A stretch of DNA of 64,000 nucleotides, from the NCBI RefSeq assembly GCF_020622345.1, contig NZ_JACNMO010000004.1, positions 186,001 to 250,000 of the forward strand. The letters are read 5' to 3'. The notes beneath the pieces are model-generated. The model saw only the letters and a list, made by a program, of their open reading frames with translations. It was not told the origin of the DNA and did not search any database. Below, in pieces: positions 8,956-17,702 of the stretch. The stretch comes from Roseobacter weihaiensis (GTDB lineage Bacteria > Pseudomonadota > Alphaproteobacteria > Rhodobacterales > Rhodobacteraceae). Both the position numbers and the translations under genes were made by a program. Numbering within the stretch: the stretch's first letter is position 1; each line of letters starts with the position of its first letter.

Positions 8956-10164
8956 ATGACACTCTTCAAAAAAGTATTCCAGAACCAGGCCCGTCCCGCG
9001 ACCGAAGAGGAGGCTCTGGAGGAAGAGGCGCTGCGCAGCAACTTTATGGATGCGCCCGACGCCTCAGGGCCTCTGGTGCTGGACCCCTTTGAGCATGCGC
9101 TCGAGCGGCGGGAGCACTCGGAGGAAGAGGTCGACCCCGGCGAAGATGACCTCCATGATGAGGATGACCTTGCGGCTCTGAAGGATGCTTTCGCCCAGGA
9201 TCCTTTTGAGGCCGAGGGTGATGTGGCCGCCATGATGCATGAGCCTGTCAACGAGGAGCTGACGTCTGACGCGTTTGACCCCGCAGATGGGCCCGGGCAA
9301 ACGGATGACGAGATCGTGGCCTGCCTTGGGCGTGCTCTCGCGGCGAAGACGCCAGAGGTGGAAGAGGAAGATCGCCCCGAGCTGACCGAGGACGCTGATC
9401 CGGGTGCAGGCGATGAGGCTGCCGCCACAGGTTCGCATGACGCTGCGGAGTTTGCCGCTGAGACATTCGCATCTGCAGAGGAAGCCGCGGAGGAAGAGGT
9501 TGCCGCAGAAGACCTGAACATCGCAGCTTTTGCCAAAGAACAGATGGCGGCCTTGGCCGACGGCCCGGCCAACGCACCGGCGGAGGTGGATGCCGAGGAG
9601 GACGCCGCGGACGAGCCGGTCCTTGATTTGTCGCGTCGTGCGGGCCTTGATGTCTTGCCAGCCCCTGCAACGGGGCGCGCAGGCCGCAGGGCAGGCCGGG
9701 TCAAGACAAGGCTTTTGGGCTTTAACCGCACGCCGACTGACGAAAACGACCCCTTTGAGCAAGCCCCCGATGCGACGGCAACGGCGCAGCGCGAAAAGTT
9801 TCCGGTGGGCTGGCTTGTCATTGTCGAAGGGCCGGGGATGGGGCATTCCTTCAGCATTTTTGCAGGCGCCTCCGTCATCGGTCGGGGCGAAGATCAGGTG
9901 ATCCGGCTTGATTTCGGAGACAACAGCATCTCGCGCAACAATCACGCGGCCATCGCCTATGACGAGGAGCAGAACAAGTTCTATATCGGCCACGGCGGCA
10001 AATCCAATATCATCCGCCGCAATGCGCGCCCCGTGCTCAGCACCGAAGAACTGCACCACGCCGATCTCATTCGCATCGGCGAGACCACCTTGCGGTTTGT
10101 GGCCCTTTGTGGGTCGGATTTTCAGTGGAACATGGCCGGGGGTCCGGATGCAGCCGGTCTTTGA
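8956..10164 (+). CDS. Acidic FHA-domain protein
   Basis: A 402-residue protein. Residues 1-280 are strongly acidic and Ala/Glu-rich with little predicted structure. A C-terminal FHA domain at about 282-384 carries the phosphothreonine-binding core: GRGED near 309 and SRNNH near 326, ending in LIRIGETTLRFV. FHA domains read phosphothreonine, so this is the natural reader for the kinase encoded 85 bp upstream, and the acidic tail may hold the phosphosites. Its stop overlaps the phosphatase start by 17 bp. No type VI secretion genes are nearby. Confidence 0.85.
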   Translation: MTLFKKVFQNQARPATEEEALEEEALRSNFMDAPDASGPLVLDPFEHALERREHSEEEVDPGEDDLHDEDDLAALKDAFAQDPFEAEGDVAAMMHEPVNEELTSDAFDPADGPGQTDDEIVACLGRALAAKTPEVEEEDRPELTEDADPGAGDEAAATGSHDAAEFAAETFASAEEAAEEEVAAEDLNIAAFAKEQMAALADGPANAPAEVDAEEDAADEPVLDLSRRAGLDVLPAPATGRAGRRAGRVKTRLLGFNRTPTDENDPFEQAPDATATAQREKFPVGWLVIVEGPGMGHSFSIFAGASVIGRGEDQVIRLDFGDNSISRNNHAAIAYDEEQNKFYIGHGGKSNIIRRNARPVLSTEELHHADLIRIGETTLRFVALCGSDFQWNMAGGPDAAGL

Positions 10165-10993
10165 ATTTGACGCAGTCTCTGCCTTGAGCAAGGGGCAGCG
10201 CGACTACCAGGAAGATGCCATCATCACCGATTTCGCCCGCGGCGCAGATGTCGGGGTGGTTGTTCTTGCGGATGGGATGGGCGGTCATGCCGCAGGCGAT
10301 GTGGCCAGCAAGATCGTGGTCACCGAGGTCTTCAGCGAGCTGATGTTTCAGCGCGGCGAGACCAGCCGTTTTGAACGGGACGTGCCGGGCACTTTGCGGG
10401 CGGCCGCGATGGCCGCCAATGCCTGCCTGAAAGGTCATGTTCAAGCCTATCCCGAGACCCACGGGATGGGGGCGACCCTGGTGGCGGCGGTTGTGGCCGA
10501 CCGGCATCTCTACTGGATATCGATCGGGGATTCGCCGCTTTTTCTGTTCCGCGCGGGCGCGCTGATCCAGTTGAACGAAGACCACTCCATGGCGCCGCAG
10601 ATCGACTTCATGGCCAAATCGGGCCTGCTGGGCAAGGAAGAGGCTGAAAAGCATCCTGATCGCAACACGCTGACATCTGTGCTGTTCGGCGAGGATGTGC
10701 CAAAGATCGACTGCCCCGACGCCCCTGTCGACTTGCAGGATGGTGATATTCTGCTGGTGGCCAGCGACGGGCTGCAGTTCCTGCGCAATGAAGAGATCGA
10801 AGCCGCCCTGCGGCGGAACAGATCCAGTCCAAGTGCTGATATTGCCGATGATCTGTTGCAGCGGGTCATGGCGCTGGATGATCCGGATCTCGACAATGTT
10901 TCCTTTTCGATCATCAAGATTCAGGACTACGACAAGGCCGATCAGGCTCGGGCGCAGTCGGCGGGGCGATCGGGTATCCGCTGTGTTGGATGA
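10148..10993 (+). CDS. PP2C-family Ser/Thr phosphatase
   Basis: A 281-residue stand-alone PP2C (PPM) phosphatase. The metal-binding motifs are RDYQED (18-23) and ADGMGGH (41-47); later motifs include GMGATLV, SIGDSPLF, a DGDILLVASDG strand and DNVSF near the end. It should reverse phosphorylation by the upstream kinase, as PppA opposes PpkA in other bacteria. The start at 10148 lies inside the end of the FHA gene, so translation is probably coupled. A longer in-frame start at 9908 lies in antisense-like sequence and is rejected. Confidence 0.9.
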   Translation: MQPVFEFDAVSALSKGQRDYQEDAIITDFARGADVGVVVLADGMGGHAAGDVASKIVVTEVFSELMFQRGETSRFERDVPGTLRAAAMAANACLKGHVQAYPETHGMGATLVAAVVADRHLYWISIGDSPLFLFRAGALIQLNEDHSMAPQIDFMAKSGLLGKEEAEKHPDRNTLTSVLFGEDVPKIDCPDAPVDLQDGDILLVASDGLQFLRNEEIEAALRRNRSSPSADIADDLLQRVMALDDPDLDNVSFSIIKIQDYDKADQARAQSAGRSGIRCVG

Positions 10994-12116
10994 TCCAGGT
11001 GCCTCCGAACTGGCCGACCGGCTGGCTGCGGCGGCAACACATGAGCGGTTGTCGCAGGCGGCCCGCGATCAGGCGCGCGGCTTGGCGGACCGGTTGGCGC
11101 AGGGGGTGAAGATTTGTCTACTGGGTCCCAAGGGGGCTGGAAAATCCGCGATATGCGATGCCATCGTCGGGCGGCGGTCGGAGATCAGGGCGCAGGAGGT
11201 CACCCGCATCTTCTCTACACACCCCGCTGGCGTTCAATCGAGCTTCGGGCCGGGCCGCAGCATCACGCTGCCACTGACGCCTGCGGTTCTGGGGGGCGTG
11301 CAACTCGTTGACGTCGCATTGCCGCAGGACCCCGCAGCATGGCCCAGGGCGATGGCCCGGATGGTCGAGGTCGCGGATATCGTCCTGTGGTGTACCGAAG
11401 GCTTTGCGCCGCCAGAGGCGACCCTCTGGGCGCAGGTGCCTGATGCCTTGAAGGACCACAGTTTTCTGGTTCTAACAAAGGCGGACCTTTTGGCCCGTCA
11501 GGGCCTGTTGGAAGCGCGCATCACCGGTCTGCAGGCCGTTGTGACAGAGGAGTTTCACAGCCTCTTCCCAACCACGACACCCCGTCTGATGTCCAGGATC
11601 GATGCGGGCACCGGTGTCAGTGAAACGGATCTCGCCGCCAGCGGCGTCAAGGCTCTGATTGAGGCCGTGGCCAACCTGGTCGCCTCCGGGCACCGGGCAG
11701 ATATGGATAGTGCAATGCTCTTTTTACAACGTCATGGGGAGGCCCTGGCGGCGGCTCCCGCCTCTGCGGATCTGGCGTCGGTTGCGGCTGATCCCGCCGC
11801 GCGCCGGCCCTATGCGACCGCCCGAGACAAAATCATGGAACGTGCGCTGGATCTGGCGGAAATGAGCTTTGACGCCTCACCCGCTGACCTGTCGGAAGTG
11901 CTGGAGCTTTGCGGCACGATTTCAGAGGATCTGGTGGATGTGATGCAACAGCAGGCAGGGGATTTTGCCGACCTCGCCCCCTGGTGTGCCGTCTGCGAGG
12001 ATGCCTCTGACAAGATCATGCTGATGACGATGGAAAATGACACCCGGTCTGCGGCGGATGCGGTGAGCATTCTTTTGCAGTTGCGCCGGGATTTCGAGTA
12101 CCTCGCAGTTCATTAA
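10983..12116 (+). CDS. P-loop GTPase-like protein lacking a canonical G3 motif
   Basis: About 377 residues if the GTG at 10983 is used; that start overlaps the phosphatase stop by 11 bp. There is no ATG between it and the P-loop, and the longer frame runs back through the phosphatase gene. The Walker A motif is GPKGAGKS (48-55) and the G4-like motif is LTKADLL (164-170). Where a G3 DxxG is expected the protein reads LVDVALPQDP, with no glycine. The C-terminal 150 residues are helical with no clear motif. This is probably a dynamin- or Era-like GTPase with altered chemistry, or a nucleotide-binding pseudoenzyme. No membrane segment is visible. Confidence 0.7.
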   Translation: MLDDPGASELADRLAAAATHERLSQAARDQARGLADRLAQGVKICLLGPKGAGKSAICDAIVGRRSEIRAQEVTRIFSTHPAGVQSSFGPGRSITLPLTPAVLGGVQLVDVALPQDPAAWPRAMARMVEVADIVLWCTEGFAPPEATLWAQVPDALKDHSFLVLTKADLLARQGLLEARITGLQAVVTEEFHSLFPTTTPRLMSRIDAGTGVSETDLAASGVKALIEAVANLVASGHRADMDSAMLFLQRHGEALAAAPASADLASVAADPAARRPYATARDKIMERALDLAEMSFDASPADLSEVLELCGTISEDLVDVMQQQAGDFADLAPWCAVCEDASDKIMLMTMENDTRSAADAVSILLQLRRDFEYLAVH

Positions 12117-12284
12117 AATTTTAACGAGGCTCAGCTTTTGCGCCAGCCTCCAGCCATAATAGAGGCACAATTCTCCCCCAGATTGCTTGCAGGCTATTGG
12201 AATTTTGGGGTGGCGAATGTTGATCTTGGCAAAGGAACGAAGCGGCAATTCCGTGCGCGCTGCTGGCGTCAGGGGGCGGGCGGC

Positions 12285-14348
12285 ATGAACGTTCTCAACC
12301 TATCGGATCCGAGGGTTTTTCAGGACGCAGAGCAGGCGGACATGCTGGGCGGCGGGCTGGAAAAACTATGCACCTTTGCAGAATCTGCCGCAGCGCTCAG
12401 GACCGCTCTGGAGACGCTGGTGTCCTTGGGCGATGAGAACACAGAGCGGCGCGCCGAGCGCATGATGCGGCAGCTTGAGACCTTTGAGCCCTCGGTCACG
12501 ATGATCGGCCAGATCAAGTCCGGCAAGACCTCCCTTGTCAATGCGCTGATCGGCGCCCCGGACCTGTTGCCGGCGGATGTGAACCCCTGGACTTCTGTTG
12601 TGACCTCCCTGCATCTGCATCCCGAAGATCCCGGTTTTGAGAACAGCGCCTCCTTTCGCTTCTTTGATGAGGACGAATGGGATCGTCTGATCTCGGGGGG
12701 CGGGCGCATTGGTGAGCTGGCCAGCCGGGCGGGGGCCGATGAGGAGCTTGAAAAGATCAAGGAGCAGGTTGCCGCGATGCGGGAGAAATCGCGCGTCCGG
12801 CTGGGGCGCAGGTTTGAGGTGATGCTGGGTCAGCAACGCGATTATGGATACTTCGATAAAGAGCTGATCGAGCGATATGTCTGCCTGGGCGAGGACCTAG
12901 ACGAAACCGAAGACGCCGCCGCGGACACCCAGGGCAGATTCGCGGACATCACCAAGTCCGCCGACATCAACATGCAACGCGCCGGGCTGCCGATGCGGCT
13001 TTGCCTGCGGGACACACCGGGCGTGAACGACACCTTCATGATGCGTGAGCAGATCACCATCCGCGCGATCCGTGACAGCCGCATCTGCGTCGTGGTGCTG
13101 TCGGCGCATCAGGCTCTGTCCTCGACTGATATGGCGCTTATCCGTCTGATCTCAAATGTTAAATCTAGGGATGTCATCATCTTTGTGAACCGCATAGATG
13201 AGCTGTCGGACCCGGCTTCCCAAATCCCGCAGATCACGCAAAGCATTTCCGAAACCCTCAAAAAGCATAAAGGTCCCGCAGAGGCGGAGGTTATCTTTGG
13301 CAGCGCGCTTTGGGCCTCATACGCCCTGCAGACGCACCTGGAAGCGTTGCCGACGTCGAGCATCCGCGCGTTGCAAAACCTGATGCAGGCAGACGCCGAG
13401 GCCCCCTCCGGGGTCGATGCGGCCACGACATGGCGGCTCTCGGGCGTGCCGGCGCTGCAGGACGCGATTGCAGAGCGCATTGTTCAGGGCAGCGGTGCGG
13501 CCACGTTGCAACGTATCGGGTCCAGTGCAAAGAACCTGGCTGCGGGTCTGGCGGCGGCAGATCGTATTGGGGCGATGGATGCCAGCCTGCGCACGACGAC
13601 CGCGCTGACCAGTGCAGAGGCGCATGAGCTGATGGACCAGCTTTGTGCCCGCCACAAAGCCGCGCTTGCCTCCGAATTCGATGCGTTGCTTGCGGCTTTT
13701 GCAGAACGGATGGAACGGGTACAGGACAGCTTTCTGGAGCGGGCAACCGCCTCGCTCGTGGAGCATCTCGACCTTTACGGCGCGCAAGGGGCCTGGAGCT
13801 ATGATCCGGCGGGGCTGCGGGTCCTGCTCAGCGCGTCCCACAAGGTTTTGGCGCGCAAGAGCCAATCCGCTTTTGAGCAGGCCACGAAAGCCGCCGCAGC
13901 TGAGATCACGGACATCTACGGCCGCGCGTTTTCCCTGGCGGCTGGAGATTTCGGGATCGCCCTGCCCCGCGCGCCACAGGTGCCGGATCCGGTTTCTCTC
14001 GGCCGCACGATTGCGCTGGACCTGACCGGGGGATGGTGGAAACGATGGTGGATGCAGCGGCGCGGGCACAAGGCCTATGCGTCAAGTTTCTATGATCTTA
14101 TCAAGTCCGAGACGACCCCCGTTATCGCGGACCTCCGGGATGATCTGGCGCAGACCGTCAGAGACAACGCCTGCGCGCGCTTTGACGCATTTCTCAAAGA
14201 GCAGCTTGCGGTCTTTGCATCGCTCGACCGCATGCAGCAGGCCAGCCCTGAAGAGCTGAGCAAATACGTCGCCAAACATACACCGCGCGACCGTCGCGTG
14301 CTGCTTGAGGAAACGCTGGCGACCCTGGAAGAGTACGCAACGTCATGA
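12285..14348 (+). CDS. Large dynamin-like GTPase
   Basis: A 687-residue protein with a complete GTPase core: P-loop GQIKSGKT (75-82), a threonine-bearing switch region PWTSVVTS, G3 DTPG (243-246) and G4 NRID (302-305). A long helical region follows, with an aromatic-basic patch GGWWKRWWMQRRGHK near 575-590 that could insert into a membrane. Size, insert between G1 and G3 and helical tail fit the bacterial dynamin-like family. The start at 12285 follows AGGGGG; the earlier in-frame start at 12138 adds a non-family stretch. A 168-bp gap precedes it, and its stop overlaps the next GTPase gene (ATGA). Confidence 0.78.
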   Translation: MNVLNLSDPRVFQDAEQADMLGGGLEKLCTFAESAAALRTALETLVSLGDENTERRAERMMRQLETFEPSVTMIGQIKSGKTSLVNALIGAPDLLPADVNPWTSVVTSLHLHPEDPGFENSASFRFFDEDEWDRLISGGGRIGELASRAGADEELEKIKEQVAAMREKSRVRLGRRFEVMLGQQRDYGYFDKELIERYVCLGEDLDETEDAAADTQGRFADITKSADINMQRAGLPMRLCLRDTPGVNDTFMMREQITIRAIRDSRICVVVLSAHQALSSTDMALIRLISNVKSRDVIIFVNRIDELSDPASQIPQITQSISETLKKHKGPAEAEVIFGSALWASYALQTHLEALPTSSIRALQNLMQADAEAPSGVDAATTWRLSGVPALQDAIAERIVQGSGAATLQRIGSSAKNLAAGLAAADRIGAMDASLRTTTALTSAEAHELMDQLCARHKAALASEFDALLAAFAERMERVQDSFLERATASLVEHLDLYGAQGAWSYDPAGLRVLLSASHKVLARKSQSAFEQATKAAAAEITDIYGRAFSLAAGDFGIALPRAPQVPDPVSLGRTIALDLTGGWWKRWWMQRRGHKAYASSFYDLIKSETTPVIADLRDDLAQTVRDNACARFDAFLKEQLAVFASLDRMQQASPEELSKYVAKHTPRDRRVLLEETLATLEEYATS

Positions 14349-15298
14349 AAGATACCGCAACAGCTACCCCGCTCGCTTTCTTGAACGAAGTCAAGGGCGC
14401 GCGCCTGCCAAGGATTGCCCTGATGGGGGAATTCAGCGCCGGAAAAAGCACCCTGGCCAATCTGATGATTGGGACCGATCCGCTGCCGGTGCAGGTGGTG
14501 GCGACGCAACTGCCACCGGTCTGGATCAGCTACGGATCGGGGCCCTCGGTCATCGTTGATCTGGAGGGGAATGAGACCCCTTGCGATCTGGATGCCTGGC
14601 AAGGATATGCGCCCGAAGACATCGCTTTCATCCGGTTTTACCGGGAAGAGGAAATCCTGAAGCGCTGCGATATCATTGACATGCCGGGCATTTCTGACCC
14701 GAATATGTCGGGCGAGGTCTGGCAGCGGATCATGCCGCTTGCGGATGGCGTGTTGTGGTGCAGCCCGTCCACACAGGCCTGGCGCCAAAGCGAGGCCGCG
14801 GTCTGGGACAGCGTCGAGGATGACGTTAAAGCCAACTCACTTTTGGTGCTGACGCGCAGCGACATGCTGTTGACCGAAAAGGACAAGGCCAAGGTGCTCA
14901 GACGTGTCACAACGCAGGCAGGCGCACTCTTTTCCGGCGTTGTGATGATGTCCCTTCTTCAGGCAGGTGCGGTTGAGGATGACGAAGCACTTTGGGAAGA
15001 AAGCGGTGCAGAGCGCTTTGTCACAGCGTTCCTGACGCTGATCGAGCGGATCAAAACCGGTCTGTCGGGGGATGAGGACCAGGACGGTTCACAGCTTGCG
15101 TCCCCGGCTGATCCTTCGGGGCATTTGCAGGCGGCTGAAACGCCCATGACGCCGGATGCGCCAATGGCGGAAGGGGCACCCGTGGTGCCGCGCAGGCCGG
15201 TTTCACCCCGCAAATCGCGCCGGGACTCTCCCCAAGCGGCCCCTGATTGCGATACCACGCAGCAGGATCCGCTGTCCTTCATGCCAAAGTTCTCCTGA
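14345..15298 (+). CDS. Small dynamin-like GTPase with disordered tail
   Basis: A 317-residue protein coupled to the large GTPase by a 4-bp ATGA overlap. The motifs are complete: P-loop GEFSAGKS (28-35), G3 DMPG (112-115) and G4 TRSD (170-173). GEFSAGKST is characteristic of bacterial dynamin-like proteins. After about residue 240 the chain is Pro/Ala/Asp/Ser-rich with a basic stretch RRPVSPRKSRR, likely disordered and a possible kinase substrate. It may form a heteromeric pair with the upstream large GTPase, as paired dynamins do elsewhere; this pairing is inferred. Confidence 0.75.
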   Translation: MKDTATATPLAFLNEVKGARLPRIALMGEFSAGKSTLANLMIGTDPLPVQVVATQLPPVWISYGSGPSVIVDLEGNETPCDLDAWQGYAPEDIAFIRFYREEEILKRCDIIDMPGISDPNMSGEVWQRIMPLADGVLWCSPSTQAWRQSEAAVWDSVEDDVKANSLLVLTRSDMLLTEKDKAKVLRRVTTQAGALFSGVVMMSLLQAGAVEDDEALWEESGAERFVTAFLTLIERIKTGLSGDEDQDGSQLASPADPSGHLQAAETPMTPDAPMAEGAPVVPRRPVSPRKSRRDSPQAAPDCDTTQQDPLSFMPKFS

Positions 15299-15380
15299 CC
15301 CGTTAACCCGAAACACATGTTCTGACGCTATGGCAGAGGTCTCTGTCAAACGAGAAGGCGCGTGGTGATATCGGAACACG

Positions 15381-15776
15381 GTGAATAGCGTGACAATTGG
15401 CGAAGAATTGGCTGCCCTGCGACACCGGTATCCGGGGTGCTTTGTTGTGGCCTTCGCCGATCTCTCTACGGGCATGGTTCTGGCCGTCAGTACGCTCGAA
15501 AAGACTGCCCAGGAAAAGCTTGATGCTCTGGGCCGGACGGCGCAGAGCTGTCTGTTGGGACAAGGGGCCTCCGCCGTCGCGCAGGTGCTTGGGGCGGGGG
15601 CAAGAAACAGCCCGACCATGGCGCTGCAGGCCGGGGCGCATGACATTCGGTGTTTTTTGCGCGCGCCTGCCCCGGCGGTGGAGGCGCTTTGTCTTGTCCT
15701 CACCCCTGAGGCCGATTTGGACCGGCTCTTGCCCGATGCGACAGAGGCTCTGCTGCGGCTCACGGTGGAGGCGTAG
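15381..15776 (+). CDS. Roadblock/LC7-like small protein
   Basis: 131 residues starting at GTG 15381 (a second GTG at 15390 is possible). The pattern is helix, the strand pair CFVVAFADLSTGMVLAV, a long helix, then two strands and a final helix (LPDATEALLRLTVE). This matches the Roadblock/LC7 fold, whose members regulate small GTPases (MglB with MglA is the bacterial example). Detection is by pattern, not a diagnostic motif. It lies 82 bp after a GTPase gene and 2 bp before the next gene. A GTPase regulator role is inferred from fold and company. Confidence 0.55.
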   Translation: MNSVTIGEELAALRHRYPGCFVVAFADLSTGMVLAVSTLEKTAQEKLDALGRTAQSCLLGQGASAVAQVLGAGARNSPTMALQAGAHDIRCFLRAPAPAVEALCLVLTPEADLDRLLPDATEALLRLTVEA

Positions 15777-15778
15777 GG

Positions 15779-16555
15779 ATGCCGCGCGGGGAAAATGATG
15801 ACACAGCACGGTTCATGCGGGCCATTGCCGGGTTTTCGGCGGCTCCTGAAACGGTGACAAGACTGGGCCGCGCGCTGGTCCAGAGCGGCGGCGCGCTTGA
15901 GGCGATGCTGGTCGAGATCAATGAGACCGTCCTGCGGCGAACCCTGACGTTTCGAACCGACGCAGGCGCGACGCTGTCTCTCGATGTTAGCGAGCGGCGC
16001 GTGCTGCGGGTCGTTGATGCGCCGGTATCAGAGGATAAACGCTGTGCTTCTGTGGTAAAACGGGTTTTGACGGCGGAGGATGCAAAGCCACTGATGCGCC
16101 TTCTGGCTGATTGTATTCCCCCGGATGACCAGGTGTATGTGGTATCCGCGCTCCCTGATGACCCTGCCACGGCTGTGTTCGAGGGGATTTCAGTCCGGGA
16201 CCTGATGGATGTGAAAGCACCCCAGGACACCGCGGCAGAGCTGCCGAAACGTCTCGCGGATATGGTGGTGCAGGGCAAAAATAACATGCGGGCGATGACC
16301 TGCTATGCGGATCGGGAGGCGCTGGTGCGGTGGGGGCAGAATGATCTCTGCGCAGCAGCGGACAGCATCCTCCCCTCGTTGCTGCCTGATCCAGGCCCGT
16401 CAGTCACGCTTTGGCACGGCGGGCTGCGCGAGGATTCTGCCCTGCTGGTGATCTCTACAGAGGGGTTTGTGATCTGCGCCTTCTGTGATGCGCAAGATGT
16501 CTCTCGCTGTTTCGGGGCGTGGCAAGCCTATATTTCGAATCCCAACCATACCTAG
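15779..16555 (+). CDS. Uncharacterised protein, last gene of the kinase-GTPase cluster
   Basis: 258 residues with no motif I recognise, no membrane segment and no signal peptide. It appears alpha/beta, and its C-terminal third (SVTLWHGGLREDSALLVIST and the following strands) could be another Roadblock-like or profilin-like fold, but this is weak. It starts 2 bp after the Roadblock-like gene, so the two are almost certainly co-expressed and may form a complex. It closes the cluster; beyond it the strand changes. Confidence 0.6.
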   Translation: MPRGENDDTARFMRAIAGFSAAPETVTRLGRALVQSGGALEAMLVEINETVLRRTLTFRTDAGATLSLDVSERRVLRVVDAPVSEDKRCASVVKRVLTAEDAKPLMRLLADCIPPDDQVYVVSALPDDPATAVFEGISVRDLMDVKAPQDTAAELPKRLADMVVQGKNNMRAMTCYADREALVRWGQNDLCAAADSILPSLLPDPGPSVTLWHGGLREDSALLVISTEGFVICAFCDAQDVSRCFGAWQAYISNPNHT

Positions 16556-16661
16556 CCCCACAAAGCTCCGCCAGACTTCAAGGAGCCAGAGCCACCGGGC
16601 TTCTTTGGATGCAAACGTCGGGCAATCCTGACCATGGTCTTCTGAGCGGGCCTTTCCGCCG

Positions 16662-17450
16662 TCACCCGGTCGGCCTTGCTTTTTCTTGACTGCCGTCGAT
16701 GAAGCCGGTCAGCGCAGGGAGAACATCCGTTGGCGTATCCTGCAATACAGTGTGCGAAGCGAAAGGCAGGTTGAGCAGTCGCGCGCCTTCGACCCGTTCG
16801 GCAAGCGCAAAGGCGTGCGCACGCGAGACGAGAATGTCCTCGTCGCCGTTAACGACCAGAAGTGGGGTGGTAATGGTGCGGACCGTATCGTTTGGGTAGG
16901 CGTCATCCCCCTTGCCAAGCCACATGGCCCTGGTCGCCTCGAACAGTCGCGCGAAATCGGGATCGGGGTTCTCAGCCTCATATCTCCTGACTTGCCGCCC
17001 GAACATCTCTCGCCACTCCTGAGCAGTGACATCCCGATAAATCTCACGGGTCGGGTTGTCGTCCGGCAACTGCCAATGCGCCCCGACGGCAACGACGAAA
17101 CGCGGCCGTGCATTATGGGAGGCCGCAAGGCGCAGGGCAACGATGCCACCATCGCTGTGGCCGATGATCCCGGCCTCGCTCAGCCCAAGCTGGTCCAGAA
17201 CTGCCGCAATGTCGTCGGCCAACTGGCGATAGGTCAGTGTGGCGTCCCCCAAGGCAGATCGGCCATGGCCGCGGCTGTCGATCGCGATCAGCCGGTAACG
17301 GGATACAAGGTACCGGGCCAGCGGCTCGAAATCGGCCCGGCTTCCCAAACCGCCATGAAGCAAGATGACGGGCGGCCCATCGCTCTTGCCCGCCTGCGAG
17401 ACAAACAGCGCAGCATCGCCGGCGGTGATGGTCTTTCCCGTGTCAAACAT
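16662..17450 (-). CDS. Alpha/beta hydrolase
   Basis: A 262-residue cytosolic alpha/beta-hydrolase fold protein. It shows the oxyanion HGG motif (LLHGGLGSRADF), the nucleophile elbow GHSDGG (Ser about residue 98), an acid residue in VNGDEDILV and the terminal histidine in FASHTVLQ. The substrate cannot be told; the cap region suggests a small ester or haloperoxidase-like enzyme. It stands alone between the GTPase cluster and glpR. The 252 bp upstream (17451-17702) hold no gene I can support. Confidence 0.85.
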   Translation of the reverse strand: MFDTGKTITAGDAALFVSQAGKSDGPPVILLHGGLGSRADFEPLARYLVSRYRLIAIDSRGHGRSALGDATLTYRQLADDIAAVLDQLGLSEAGIIGHSDGGIVALRLAASHNARPRFVVAVGAHWQLPDDNPTREIYRDVTAQEWREMFGRQVRRYEAENPDPDFARLFEATRAMWLGKGDDAYPNDTVRTITTPLLVVNGDEDILVSRAHAFALAERVEGARLLNLPFASHTVLQDTPTDVLPALTGFIDGSQEKARPTG

Positions 17451-17702
17451 GTTGCCTCCAATCGGCTCCTTTCCCCTAGGATAGAGGTGAGAGCGCGCCT
17501 GCTCGTTGATCTAAGGCAGTCTGCGACCGGACCTCAAGGGAGAGCTTGCCGGTTAATGGCGGCACTGCAGCATCCCGCGAACCTGACAGTCACAGCCGGC
17601 GGATCCCGGCACGGTTTTTGCCGGAGGCCTAAGATCTGGCAGAAAAGTCCAACCTGCCCGCCATTTGATACGACATTTCGCCACCCGGTCGGCGGGGCCT
17701 CT

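Noticed and set aside
7287-10993. Type VI secretion regulatory island (PpkA-Fha-PppA)
   Set aside because: The trio looks similar, but no structural T6SS gene (tssB, tssC, hcp, vgrG, clpV, icmF) is in the window; GTPases follow instead.
12138-12284. N-terminal extension of the large dynamin-like GTPase from ATG 12138
   Set aside because: The extra 49 residues lie in a gap-like region without a ribosome binding site, while ATG 12285 has AGGGGG in front.
7287-16555. Prophage or integrative element carrying the GTPase cluster
   Set aside because: No integrase, tRNA target, attachment repeats or phage structural genes at either edge.
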